Of a stretch of DNA of 32,166 bases, positions 23,901-31,167 are shown one piece after another. The notes under the pieces are model-generated. The model saw nothing but the letters and a program-made list of their open reading frames with translations, was not told the DNA's origin and searched no databases. Position 1 is the first letter of the stretch. Each line of letters starts with the position of its first letter. The stretch covers positions 3,133-35,298 of the forward strand of contig PMWT01000128.1 of NCBI GenBank assembly GCA_003166025.1, written 5' to 3'. The position numbers and the translations under genes were made by a program. The stretch is from Acidimicrobiaceae bacterium (lineage in GTDB: Bacteria > Actinomycetota > Acidimicrobiia > Acidimicrobiales > Palsa-688).

Positions 23901-24298
23901 TGCCAGGTCTTATAGATCGTGTCCCCGGATATGAAAAGGGTTACGCCGGCGCCGATGAACCACCAGGCGAGCTTCGCCCTGGGCCGGTACCGCCTGGCGC
24001 CGTAAGCGATGGCGGCCACCGACGACAGTCCCAACACCGCCCACGCCGGGACCTGTCCGTCCCACTCCATCCACGGGATGAAGCCGAGCATCCGGGGCTT
24101 GCCGGAGGGGATCCCGAAAGGGAAGTAGATCAGGGCGACGACGGCCTCGAAAACCAGGAACCACATCCAGATCCGGGACTTCTTGGTTTTGGCGGTGACG
24201 CCTGGCGCGCTAGGCACGCCCCGGTCGCTCAGGTCCAGCACCGGCAGAACTGCGGCGCGCGGTGGGGCCAGGGTCTTCACCCAATTACCATCGGTCAC
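20993..24298 (-). CDS. Membrane GAF-PAS-GGDEF-EAL c-di-GMP turnover protein
   Basis: A bifunctional candidate of 1101 residues. About ten transmembrane helices occupy residues 44-360, a MASE-like sensory region. A GAF-like domain (about 385-525) and a PAS domain (about 535-650, ending TLRDVTERKRLE) follow. The GGDEF domain (about 660-820) has an intact active site GGDEF at 738-742 and an inhibitory I-site RSGD at 729-732. The EAL domain (about 840-1085) retains Glu866 of EAL, Asn927, Glu959, Asp989/Asp990 in DDFGTGYSS, Lys1010, Glu1046 and Gln1066. Both cyclase and phosphodiesterase activities are therefore plausible. The GTG 24298 start has no clear ribosome binding site. It heads the six-gene run with the alpha-oxoamine synthase seven bases downstream. 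Confidence 0.95.
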   Translation of the reverse strand: MTDGNWVKTLAPPRAAVLPVLDLSDRGVPSAPGVTAKTKKSRIWMWFLVFEAVVALIYFPFGIPSGKPRMLGFIPWMEWDGQVPAWAVLGLSSVAAIAYGARRYRPRAKLAWWFIGAGVTLFISGDTIYKTWHQIMGQQNIPFPSFIDAIYITMYPVLAVGLLLLVRARLPGGDKAGLLDALIVTLGLALLSWIFLIGPNVRAPGGMLVRLTAAAYPLGDVLLLAMLAHLWSAGGLRNPAGRLLAIGTLGTLVADSVYGLAGLHSSWNWHDGNPFDLGWIVFYSCWGAAALHPSMRQLSERRPVAALLTSRSRLALLGAITLIAPVGLLVETSVGKPVDAPVIAAVAGIMFFLVVLRMSGVVSAHKQAVAREQVMRREAAELVGATGRTGINEATVRAVSDLVGGHAEAYSVSLALAGAPGEFKVVAARGTPDRNPQFDLGTLANEAWEALNAGRAVRCRAAVPEDVPAGTVGEWLFLCPIVTGEKLKGVIVVEASDELPIDLTNTLETLAAQVGLALDREDLTDAFHARRSELRFQTLVQSASDVILIARPDTTITYQTPSAQRTLGYEPGALEGRRVTSLIHPQDVERAIALYGGVAFRAGTSATAEWRVRHSDGSWRDVEVVTNNMLGEPTVEGIVLTLRDVTERKRLEDELKHQAFHDALSGLANRHLFRDRLEHALARAARSLTSLAVLFLDLDDFKLVNDSLGHAVGDELLVAVAGRLMGSLRSGDTAARFGGDEFAVLLEATEDISDARLAAERILADLKPPFSVNDRLIPVHASVGIAYSKCGLEGPAELLQAADVAMYAAKAKGKNGYEVYQPSLQEAVSDRLERTAELQQAVDEDQFILFYQPIVSLNGGQGIALEALIRWQHPERGLIEPNDFIPLAEETGLIIPIGRWVLREACRKARLWQDEHNLGGRLRMNVNISARHFQHEGLIADVSEALRESRLEPGCLVLEITEGLLVHDADAVIARMLEMKALGVCFAIDDFGTGYSSLSYLKRFPVDILKVDKSFVDDVGDSDRALALAEAIVQLARSLNLDTVAEGIEKSRQADGLRSLGCGYGQGFFFARPVGPDDMERLLPLMASGELSAQAQEIVGG

Positions 24299-24476
24299 GC
24301 ACCGGGGGACTTAAGACCTTATGGCGCCCAGCACAACCTCAGAAGTGCGGATGTCCCCAGCTCAGAAGCCCAAGCGGACGCTGCTATCAGTACTCGTGGC
24401 CCTCTCGCCACCGTCCATCACCGCCCGTGGCCACTATCTTCACGGCCCGTGGCCGCCCAAGGCCTCCCGGCGAAGC

Positions 24477-24833
24477 TCAGTTGTCGGTCGGGACCGCTTC
24501 CGCTTTTGCGTGGGCGGTGCGCTCGGCCAGGAGCGCGTCGAGCTCCCCCCGAGTGACCGTCACATAGTCGCCTGTCGCCGCCGCAGGCGGGGCCTGGACC
24601 AGGACCGGGGCGACGGGGGCCATCGGCAGGACGGGAGTGGACGTCGCGCCCGCCACCGGATTGGCGGCCGGGGTCGTCCCCGCTTCGGCTTCGGAATGAG
24701 CCTTGCGAAATTCCCGCAAGGCCTCGCCTGTGTTTTTGGCCAGCTTCGGAAGTTGCCTCCCCCCGAAAAGCACCACCACCGCGACAAGGATGACTATCAG
24801 GTCGTCGCTACCCGAAAAAATCGTTGACAGCAC
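24477..24833 (-). CDS. tatA: TatA-family twin-arginine translocase subunit
   Basis: A 118-residue component of the Tat pore, which exports folded proteins. It has one N-terminal transmembrane helix (DLIVILVAVVVLFG), the hinge FGGRQLPKLAKNTGEALREF, an amphipathic helix running to about residue 50, and a long Ala/Pro-rich tail. Short C-terminal residues (VTRGELDALLAERTAHAKAEA) may form a final helix. GTG 24833 follows AAGGGG by about six bases. TatB is an alternative, but the short amphipathic helix fits TatA/E better. The gene stands alone: 178 bp separate it from the GGDEF-EAL start and about 143 GC-rich bp from the upstream dehydrogenase. No tatC is nearby, so other Tat genes lie elsewhere. 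Confidence 0.88.
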   Translation of the reverse strand: MLSTIFSGSDDLIVILVAVVVLFGGRQLPKLAKNTGEALREFRKAHSEAEAGTTPAANPVAGATSTPVLPMAPVAPVLVQAPPAAATGDYVTVTRGELDALLAERTAHAKAEAVPTDN

Positions 24834-24883
24834 AGCAACCCCTTCTCAGGTAAGTCAGCTAGGAATATGAGCCTACCACCCCC

Positions 24884-24920
24884 GGCCCGGCGCGCAGCCC
24901 GGGCGGCCCGGCGCCAGCCC
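24884..24920. repeat. GC-rich imperfect direct repeat after the dehydrogenase gene
   Basis: GGCCCGGCGCGCAGCCC recurs 21 bp later with one base missing. The minus-strand transcript could form several GC-only hairpins here, so the region may terminate the eda operon before tatA. Confidence 0.4.
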
Positions 24921-24976
24921 GTACCGCCCGCAAGGCAGCCGGGGGGGCCGGTCAGCCAGCGCGGCCGGAAATGGGC

Positions 24977-26017
24977 TCAGGTGTCGGGGCCGGCTCCCGT
25001 CGAAAGACGCCGGGGGTGGGCAGGGTCGTTCACGGGGTAGATAGGGGGCTCGCCCCGCAGTACCGCAGCCGCATTTTGGGCCGCCTTGGTCCGCAGTTCC
25101 ACGAACGAACGATCGGACAGGTAGGCCACGTGCGGGGTGGCCACCACACGCGGGTGCGCCCGCAGGGGGTGACCGATGGGCAGGGGCTCGGGGTCGAAAA
25201 CGTCGAGGCCGGCGCCGGCCACATGGCCTGTGCCCAGGGCGGCCTGGAGGGCCACCAGGTCTATGACCGGCCCCCGAGCCGTGTTCACAATGATGACGCC
25301 CGGCTTGGTCAGCGCCAGCGCCTCCTCGGAGATGAGGTGGTGCGTCAGTTCGGTCAGAGGGCAGTGCAGGGACAAGAAGTCACGCTCTTTCAGGAGCGTC
25401 TCCAGGTCGGGGCAGGCAACTACGCCGTCCCCGGTCATTTTTTCCGGCGGCACGAACGGGTCGTAGGCGTACACCTTGAGGCCCATCGCCAGGGCCCGTC
25501 GGGCGGTGGCGCTGCCGATGCGGCCATAGCCGACGATACCGAGGGACCGGCCGTGGAGCACCAGGGGCATGTGCTGCTCGGTAGCGCCGCGCCAGCTGCC
25601 CTGGCGGACGTTTTCGCTGAAGCCCCGCAGGTCCCGGGCCACGGCGAGCAGCAACATGATGGCATGGTCGGCCACGGAGTCGGTGGCGTAGTCGGGGACG
25701 TTGGCGACCCAGATCCCGTTGGCGGTGGCGGCCGGGATATCGACGTTGTCGACACCCACGCCGTAGCGGACGACAAGGGCGCACGAGCTCGCTCTCTCGA
25801 GCACGCGCCGCGTAACGGGCGCGTGCTCCACCAGGATGACCGCAGCCTCGGCCAGGAGCGGTTGGTCGAGGACCTGTTGTTCGTTTTGGTCTTCCCACAC
25901 GCCCACGCCGGTGATGGCCAGCCTCCCGCCCGCGGCTTCGATTATGTCCCGCTCGAGACGGTGGTCATGAAGGGAGGAGTCGAGGAGGAGGGCCAGGTGC
26001 CCCGGTTCCGGCGTCAT
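24977..26017 (-). CDS. D-isomer-specific 2-hydroxyacid dehydrogenase
   Basis: A 346-residue NAD(P)-dependent dehydrogenase of the PGDH/CtBP type, interconverting a 2-ketoacid and a D-2-hydroxyacid. The Rossmann motif GYGRIG spans 163-168. Catalytic Arg248 lies in NTARGPVID, Glu277 in DVFDPEP and His296 in TPHVAYLSD. VVRYGVGVDNVDI and NVPDYATDSVADHAIMLLLA are characteristic of the C-terminal-binding-protein-like subgroup. There is no ACT or other regulatory domain, so serA is unlikely. It starts 11 bases after the kinase gene, making it third in an operon with eda and kdgK. The likely substrate is therefore a sugar-derived ketoacid such as a 2-ketogluconate or hydroxypyruvate-like compound; this is inference from context. 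Confidence 0.9.
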   Translation of the reverse strand: MTPEPGHLALLLDSSLHDHRLERDIIEAAGGRLAITGVGVWEDQNEQQVLDQPLLAEAAVILVEHAPVTRRVLERASSCALVVRYGVGVDNVDIPAATANGIWVANVPDYATDSVADHAIMLLLAVARDLRGFSENVRQGSWRGATEQHMPLVLHGRSLGIVGYGRIGSATARRALAMGLKVYAYDPFVPPEKMTGDGVVACPDLETLLKERDFLSLHCPLTELTHHLISEEALALTKPGVIIVNTARGPVIDLVALQAALGTGHVAGAGLDVFDPEPLPIGHPLRAHPRVVATPHVAYLSDRSFVELRTKAAQNAAAVLRGEPPIYPVNDPAHPRRLSTGAGPDT

Positions 26018-26028
26018 GGGCCTTAAAG

Positions 26029-27135
26029 CTACCTGAGGACCCAGGCCGAACCCCCTCCGACCAACCGGGCCACCTCGGCCAGGGTCGCCATCGACGTATC
26101 CCCGGGAGTGGTCATGGCCAGGGCGCCGTGGGCCACTCCGTAACGCAGCGCCTGGTCGACTGGCATCTCGGTTATCAGGCCGTAAATGAGCCCGGAGGCA
26201 AAGGAGTCGCCCCCGCCGACGCGGTCCAGGATCTCGAGGTCGTCGGGCATGTCGTGGGCATAAAGCTCACCGCCCGCCCAGCAAATGGCGCCCCAGTGGT
26301 TGCGGCTGGCCGAGCGCACGCGCCGCTGGCTGCTGGCGATCACCTTGAGGGACGGGAACTCGGCCGCCACCCGGGCCAACAGGGCGCCATAGCTCTCGAC
26401 GTCCAGCGCGGCATGGGTGGAGCCGGCATCAGCGACGTCGAAGCCCAGAGCGGAGCTGAAATCGTCCCCGTTGCCGAAAAGGACGTCCGTCATGGCCACC
26501 AGCCGCCGGTTGACTTCCACGGCCCGTTGCGCGCCGCCCGCCGCCTTCCACAACGAAGGCCGGAAATTGAGGTCGTAAGACACCGTGGTACCGGCCTGGC
26601 GAGCCGCGGACATGGCCTCGGCGGCCACCGCGGCCGTGCTTTCGGACAGCCCGGCGAAAATACCGCCGGTGTGGAACCAGCGGGCGCCCTCAGAGCCGAA
26701 GATATCGCCCCAGGGCAATTCTCCCGGCTGCAACTGGCTGGTGGCGCTGTTGGCGCGGTCCGAGCAGCCGAGTGCCGCCCGGGCCCCGAAGCCACGCTCG
26801 GTGAAGTTGAGCCCGTTGCGTACGCTGCGGCCGATGCCGTCGAAGGGGGCCCAGCGAAGGTGAGAGATGTCCACGCCCCCCTGTAGGAGCAGGTCCTCGA
26901 TGAGGCGCCCGATCGGGTTATCGGCCAGGGCCGTCACCACGGAGGTGCGCAGGCCGAAACAACGGCGCAGGCCCCGGGCGACGTTATACTCGCCGCCGCC
27001 TTCCCAGACCTGGAAGTTGCGGGTGGTGGCGATACGGCCGTCGCCGGGGTCGAGACGTAACATCACCTCGCCGGCGGCGACGAGGTCCCAGCGGCACCCG
27101 GCCGCCGGGCGCAGGGCGAGAGGCCCTTCAGCCAC
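26029..27135 (-). CDS. kdgK: 2-keto-3-deoxygluconate kinase (PfkB family)
   Basis: A ribokinase-type sugar kinase that should phosphorylate 2-keto-3-deoxygluconate to KDPG, the substrate of the preceding eda gene. It has the N-terminal AGEVMLRLDP and GGGEYNVARGL signatures and the C-terminal DRVGGGDSFASGLIYGL with the anion-hole and catalytic Asp. The usual GAGD reads GGGD, as in many KdgK proteins. SYDLNFRPSLW is also typical. I prefer GTG 27135, which overlaps the eda end by eight bases and gives 368 residues; a TTG at 27165 would add ten residues and overlap by 38 bases. Neither has a strong ribosome binding site, suggesting coupled translation. Specificity rests on the eda neighbour. Confidence 0.88.
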   Translation of the reverse strand: MAEGPLALRPAAGCRWDLVAAGEVMLRLDPGDGRIATTRNFQVWEGGGEYNVARGLRRCFGLRTSVVTALADNPIGRLIEDLLLQGGVDISHLRWAPFDGIGRSVRNGLNFTERGFGARAALGCSDRANSATSQLQPGELPWGDIFGSEGARWFHTGGIFAGLSESTAAVAAEAMSAARQAGTTVSYDLNFRPSLWKAAGGAQRAVEVNRRLVAMTDVLFGNGDDFSSALGFDVADAGSTHAALDVESYGALLARVAAEFPSLKVIASSQRRVRSASRNHWGAICWAGGELYAHDMPDDLEILDRVGGGDSFASGLIYGLITEMPVDQALRYGVAHGALAMTTPGDTSMATLAEVARLVGGGSAWVLR

Positions 27136-27802
27136 GGGAGACCGCAGAGGCGGCGACGATGCCAACGGCCTGGGCGGTGAGGTCCCGGATCTTGACGAAG
27201 TCGCGCTCGGCCAGCAGGGCTTTGGTCACCATCCAGCTCCCCCCGCACGCCGCCACCTGCGGGAGGCTCAAATAGGTCTCCAGATTGGCGGCGTTTATCC
27301 CTCCGGTGGGGACAAAACGGACCTCGCCGAAGGGCCCCGCCAGCGCCTTGAGGAACGGAACGCCCCCCAAGGGCTCGGCCGGGAAAAACTTGAGCAGCGG
27401 CGCGGCACCGGCCCGCAAGGCGGCCTGGATCTCGCTCGGGGTGCAGACGCCGGGCATGACCAGGACCTGGCGCTCGCAGCAATAGGCGACCAGCTCGGGA
27501 TCGGTGCCCGGGCAGACCACAAAACGCGCCCCGGCATCGATCACCCGGGCGGCGTCTTCGACCGAGCGCACGGTGCCGGCGCCGATGAACCCCGTCGGGA
27601 AGGCCTCGACCAGTAGCCGGATCCCGTCCAGTCCCGCGGCCGTGCGCAGCGTGATCTCAGCGGCGGGGAGGCCGCCGGCCGACAGGGCCTCGAAAAGGGG
27701 CTCGGCGAGCTTTAGGTCAGGAAGCTCGACCACGGGCAGGAGCCCGATCTCCGCTACTCGGGCCATGCTCTCTGCGACTGACGGTGCCGGGTCGGGGCGC
27801 AT
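27128..27802 (-). CDS. eda: 2-keto-3-deoxy-6-phosphogluconate (KDPG) aldolase
   Basis: A class I aldolase splitting KDPG into pyruvate and glyceraldehyde-3-phosphate. The 224-residue TIM barrel has catalytic Glu49 in AAEITLRT, Schiff-base Lys138 in LLKFFPAE, and phosphate-binding PTGGINAANLETYLS. FIGAGTVRSVEDAARVIDAGARFVVCPG is also characteristic. ATG 27802 has a strong GAGGAGG about six bases upstream. It is the first gene of the eda-kdgK-dehydrogenase operon. No edd (6-phosphogluconate dehydratase) is present, so the module more likely serves free ketodeoxygluconate from oxidised sugars or uronates than the classical Entner-Doudoroff route. 4-Hydroxy-2-oxoglutarate aldolase activity is a common second function. 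Confidence 0.95.
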   Translation of the reverse strand: MRPDPAPSVAESMARVAEIGLLPVVELPDLKLAEPLFEALSAGGLPAAEITLRTAAGLDGIRLLVEAFPTGFIGAGTVRSVEDAARVIDAGARFVVCPGTDPELVAYCCERQVLVMPGVCTPSEIQAALRAGAAPLLKFFPAEPLGGVPFLKALAGPFGEVRFVPTGGINAANLETYLSLPQVAACGGSWMVTKALLAERDFVKIRDLTAQAVGIVAASAVSRG

Positions 27803-27820
27803 TTGTGCCTCCTCGTGAAG

Positions 27821-27845
27821 CTCTCATACTCGTAAACCTCTCATA
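27821..27845. promoter_or_regulatory. Phased direct repeats upstream of eda, candidate operator
   Basis: On the minus strand TATGAGAG occurs twice, 17 bp apart, within the 50-bp gap between eda and the membrane protein gene. The gap is the only space for the eda promoter, so the repeats may bind a sugar-acid-responsive regulator. No regulator gene is adjacent. Confidence 0.4.
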
Positions 27846-27852
27846 GACGCGG

Positions 27853-29640
27853 CTACCGAGCCCGACTGACGGCCTGTGTGACTACGGGCCTGCCTGTGAC
27901 CGGCCGGTAACCAGCAGTGGAAATATAGATCCGTTGGCCTCCGACCCTCGCCTCGAACTCGGCCCCGGCCGGCACGCTGCCGTGGTCGCTGCGCCCGCAG
28001 CACACGATGACCTTCAGTTGAGCCACCGCCGTCGGGGCAAAGGAGGGGTCCAGGAAATATAGGGCGGACCGGTTGACTTCGACCCGGAGGCCGTGGCGGA
28101 CAGCCTGATCGGCTATGGCCGCGGCATCCGGCATGGCGTCGGCGTTGACAATGTCAACGTAAAGGGTCCTGACCCGTGGCGCGAGTGCCGCCGCCGCAAC
28201 TGACTCCCACGACCGGCGGGCCAGGTGGGAAGGCGGGCCGGCCATCGGGTCGGAGGTGGCCCCGAAGGCACCGCCCATGGCAAGCGCGGCACCGAGGGTT
28301 ACGACCGGCAGCACGAGGCCCGAGGGCCGGCTCGCCCCCACCAGACGGGCTCCCCAGGACCGGCCCGCCGCCCGGTCCCTGACCGAGGACACCTTGGTTC
28401 TGGCGGGGGAAGCCAGCGGCGGCGCCAGGGCCAGCCACCATCCCGTGAGAGCCGGGACCACCAGGGCGCCCGTCCACAGGACGAGGTAGGGGTACAGCGG
28501 GCCGTAGGCGAGGTGGACGGACCATACTGCGGCCAGCATGGCCACAGTGGTCGCCGCCGCCAGCGAGGCGGCGGCCCGCCGGCGGCGCACGAAGCCGTAC
28601 ACGGCCGCTCCCGCGGTGACCACCAGATAGGCCAGGAACCAGGGACGCTGCCCCACTGAGCCGGCGACGAGCCAGCCCGGGTCGGAGTCCCGCTTGGACA
28701 CCTGTTCGCCGAGACGCAACGGGAACGAGCCGAAGATGGTCCCGGCCGCTTGCAGCGCGTCCCCCCATGGCTGGTGGCCCGGGTGCTTGGAGAGGAAGCG
28801 GTAGGCCTGGACGATGTTGCCCGGGCTGGTCGTGAGCTGTTGGATGATGGTGGGCAACCAGAGCACCACCACTACGACGACGAGCACGGCGAGGGACCGG
28901 CGCCACCTGCCTGTCGCCCAGCCCCACCCCGGCTGAAATTTCCACAGACCGCCGACGGCTCGGGCGGCACCGCGGCGACCGTCGGCAGCGCGGCGACCGT
29001 CGGCACTTCGGCGGAGCCGGGCGCCGGCCGCCAGGCGCAGTAGCGGGGTGGCCATGACAAGGGCGCCGGCCACGACGGCGGTACTGATGTCGGTCTGGCA
29101 CAAGAACGAAGCGCAGACGACAGCGCCAATGGTGGGCGGCCATGGGTTACGGCTGGAGACGATGTCGGCCACGAGCAGGACGAGGAGGGCGGCGGGCAGG
29201 GCGATGGCATAGGGGGCCCAGACCGTGCCCAGGCGCTCGGCCCCGAAAGACCACTCGTAGCCCAGCAGCACCAGAGCGGCCCACCAGCCGGTGAGGCCGG
29301 GCCGCAGCCGCATGGCGACCACGACTATGGCGGCGGCGGCGGCCGCCTGCACCAGGTCGTTGCCCACGACCAGGGCGACCGAGGACCCGGCCCCGAGCCA
29401 GCGGAACACCCCGAGCAGCGCCAACCAGAAGGGCCCGAGGTGGTGCCATCCGTAGCGGTCGTAGACACCGAGCAGGTTGCGCCCAATGAGGCTGTTGTGG
29501 GCCTCGAGGTCGATGAGCGCCTGGTCGCCCCAGAACCAAGTGCCGGCGTGGGTCGTGGCCGCCCGCACGGCCTCCGCCACCAAGGGCAGGGCGACGACGA
29601 GCGGTGCGAGCGCGGCGCCACTGATCTTTGGTCTGGGCAA
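27853..29640 (-). CDS. Polytopic membrane protein, GT-C glycosyltransferase-like
   Basis: A 595-residue integral membrane protein of unknown function with roughly ten to twelve hydrophobic helices and a soluble C-terminal domain (about 510-595). Near the N-terminus, after the first helix, is GDQALIDLEAHNSLIG then YDRYGWHHLGPFWLALLGVFRWLG. This Asp/Glu-containing first extracytoplasmic loop resembles that of GT-C enzymes using polyprenyl-phosphate sugars. The frame is open to 30225, but the upstream part is antisense to the beta-glucosidase. TTG 29640 has GGGAG seven bases upstream and directly precedes family-like sequence, so I start there. An 18-bp tandem repeat sits in a basic cytoplasmic loop. 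Any sugar-transfer role is inference. Confidence 0.78.
   Translation of the reverse strand: MPRPKISGAALAPLVVALPLVAEAVRAATTHAGTWFWGDQALIDLEAHNSLIGRNLLGVYDRYGWHHLGPFWLALLGVFRWLGAGSSVALVVGNDLVQAAAAAAIVVVAMRLRPGLTGWWAALVLLGYEWSFGAERLGTVWAPYAIALPAALLVLLVADIVSSRNPWPPTIGAVVCASFLCQTDISTAVVAGALVMATPLLRLAAGARLRRSADGRRAADGRRGAARAVGGLWKFQPGWGWATGRWRRSLAVLVVVVVVLWLPTIIQQLTTSPGNIVQAYRFLSKHPGHQPWGDALQAAGTIFGSFPLRLGEQVSKRDSDPGWLVAGSVGQRPWFLAYLVVTAGAAVYGFVRRRRAAASLAAATTVAMLAAVWSVHLAYGPLYPYLVLWTGALVVPALTGWWLALAPPLASPARTKVSSVRDRAAGRSWGARLVGASRPSGLVLPVVTLGAALAMGGAFGATSDPMAGPPSHLARRSWESVAAAALAPRVRTLYVDIVNADAMPDAAAIADQAVRHGLRVEVNRSALYFLDPSFAPTAVAQLKVIVCCGRSDHGSVPAGAEFEARVGGQRIYISTAGYRPVTGRPVVTQAVSRAR
28971..29006. 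repeat. Two tandem 18-bp repeats in the GT-C-like gene
   Basis: CGCGGCGACCGTCGGCAG is followed by a copy differing only in the last base. It encodes Ala-Asp-Gly-Arg-Arg units in a basic loop; copy-number change would preserve the frame. Confidence 0.85.
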
Positions 29641-29772
29641 CGCTCTACTCCCGGAAGGGCCTGAGACGGAACGAGCCGGCGGCACTGCGGCCCCCGGGCC
29701 CTGAGGCCCCCCAGAGTAGCGCAGAGGGAGGCCCCCCGACCTGCGCCGATCTGGTCTGGCCGGCCCCTGCCC

Positions 29773-29778
29773 TATCAT
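29773..29778 (+). promoter_or_regulatory. Candidate -10 box for the beta-glucosidase
   Basis: TATCAT is followed by nine bases and then ATG 29788, with no clear Shine-Dalgarno sequence. The 147-bp region 29641-29787 must also hold the promoter of the divergent membrane protein gene. Confidence 0.5.
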
Positions 29779-29787
29779 CCAAGGCCC

Positions 29788-31167
29788 ATGTACAGCTTTC
29801 CGGACAACTTCTTGTGGGGAACGGCCACGGCCTCCTACCAGATCGAAGGCGCTGTTTCCGAGGACGGGCGGGGCCGGTCCATTTGGGACACGTTCTGCCA
29901 CACACCGGGCAAAGTGTTCCACGGCGACACCGGCGACATCGCCTGCGACCACTATCACCTCTGGCGCCAAGACGTGGAGCTGATGGCTCGGCTCGGCCTC
30001 AATTCCTACCGGTTCTCGGTCGCCTGGCCCCGGGTGCAGCCCGACGGCGCGGGACCTTTCAACCAGGCCGGCCTGGACTTCTACCGCCGGCTCCTGGATT
30101 ACCTGGCCGAGCACGGCATCGCCGCTGCCGTCACCCTCTACCACTGGGACCTGCCCCAGGCGCTCCAGGACGCCGGGGGGTGGACCAACCGGGACACTGC
30201 CGGTCGTTTCGCCGACTACGCACAAGAGGTCGTGCGGCGCCTGGGAGACGGGGTGCGCCTATGGACCACTCTGAACGAGCCATGGGTGTCAGCCCACCTC
30301 GGATATGGGAACGGCATCCACGCACCGGGGGTGGCCGACCTTTCCTCGGCCTATCGCGCCGCCCACCACCTGCTGTTGGGCCATGGGCTGGCCGCCCGCG
30401 CGGTGAGGTCGGTGATGGCCCCGGGCTCCAGCGTGGGCATCACCCTCAGCCTCAGTCCGGCCCGTCCCGCCTCCGGGTCGGCGGCCGATGTCGAAGCGGC
30501 TGCTCGGGTCGACGGCTATGCCAACCGCTGGTTCTTGGATCCCGTCTTGCGGGGCGAGTACCCCGAGGACCTGGCCGGCCTTCTCCGCCCGCTCGTGGGC
30601 GAGGACCACGTACGTCCTGACGACCTGGCAACTGTCCAGGCCCCGGTCGACTTCCTGGGCGTCAACTACTACTTCTGCCAAACCGTGGCCGCCGCCCAAG
30701 GTGCTCCGCTCCCGGGAGACCAGCCCTTCCCCGACTTCCTGCGGGCGTGGGGGCGTCCGAGCCCTGCTGTCCCCGTAACCGGGAAAGGATGGCCCATCGA
30801 GCCCGAGGGATTGACACAGCTCCTGACCCGGATCGACACCGAGTACGGGCATCTGCCCCTGTACGTGACCGAGAACGGCGCCGCCTTCCCCGACTACGTG
30901 GGCCCGGACGGGGCTGTCAATGACCCCGAGAGGACCGAATATCTCGATCGGCACCTCAAAGCGGCTCACGACGCCATCGCCGCCGGTGCCGACCTGCGCG
31001 GGTACTTCTGCTGGAGCCTCCTCGACAATTTCGAGTGGGCCGACGGGTATTCTCAGCGTTTCGGGCTCGTCTGGGTCGACTTCAAGACCCGGGAGCGGAT
31101 CCCCAAGTCCAGCGCCCTGTGGTACGCGGGGGTCGTGTCCCGCAACGGGCTCTTACCAGGAGAATGA
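29788..31167 (+). CDS. Family-1 glycoside hydrolase, probable beta-glucosidase
   Basis: A retaining beta-glycosidase of 459 residues, the usual length for GH1. The N-terminal signature FLWGTATASYQIEGA is intact. The acid/base Glu164 lies in TLNEPW and the nucleophile Glu362 in YVTENGA. NSYRFSVAWPRVQP and the C-terminal CWSLLDNFEWADGYSQRFGL form the sugar-binding wall. There is no signal peptide, so it acts on imported cellobiose-like or aryl glycosides in the cytosol. The likely products are glucose and an aglycone or second sugar. Its stop overlaps the ATG of an aldo/keto reductase, implying coupled synthesis. Beta-galactosidase or beta-fucosidase activity is possible, since GH1 enzymes are often broad. 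Confidence 0.96.
   Translation: MYSFPDNFLWGTATASYQIEGAVSEDGRGRSIWDTFCHTPGKVFHGDTGDIACDHYHLWRQDVELMARLGLNSYRFSVAWPRVQPDGAGPFNQAGLDFYRRLLDYLAEHGIAAAVTLYHWDLPQALQDAGGWTNRDTAGRFADYAQEVVRRLGDGVRLWTTLNEPWVSAHLGYGNGIHAPGVADLSSAYRAAHHLLLGHGLAARAVRSVMAPGSSVGITLSLSPARPASGSAADVEAAARVDGYANRWFLDPVLRGEYPEDLAGLLRPLVGEDHVRPDDLATVQAPVDFLGVNYYFCQTVAAAQGAPLPGDQPFPDFLRAWGRPSPAVPVTGKGWPIEPEGLTQLLTRIDTEYGHLPLYVTENGAAFPDYVGPDGAVNDPERTEYLDRHLKAAHDAIAAGADLRGYFCWSLLDNFEWADGYSQRFGLVWVDFKTRERIPKSSALWYAGVVSRNGLLPGE

Noticed and set aside
29641-30225. Open N-terminal extension of the GT-C-like gene
   Set aside because: Antisense to the GH1 gene and unlike membrane protein sequence; TTG 29640 has a good ribosome binding site at the point where family-like sequence begins.
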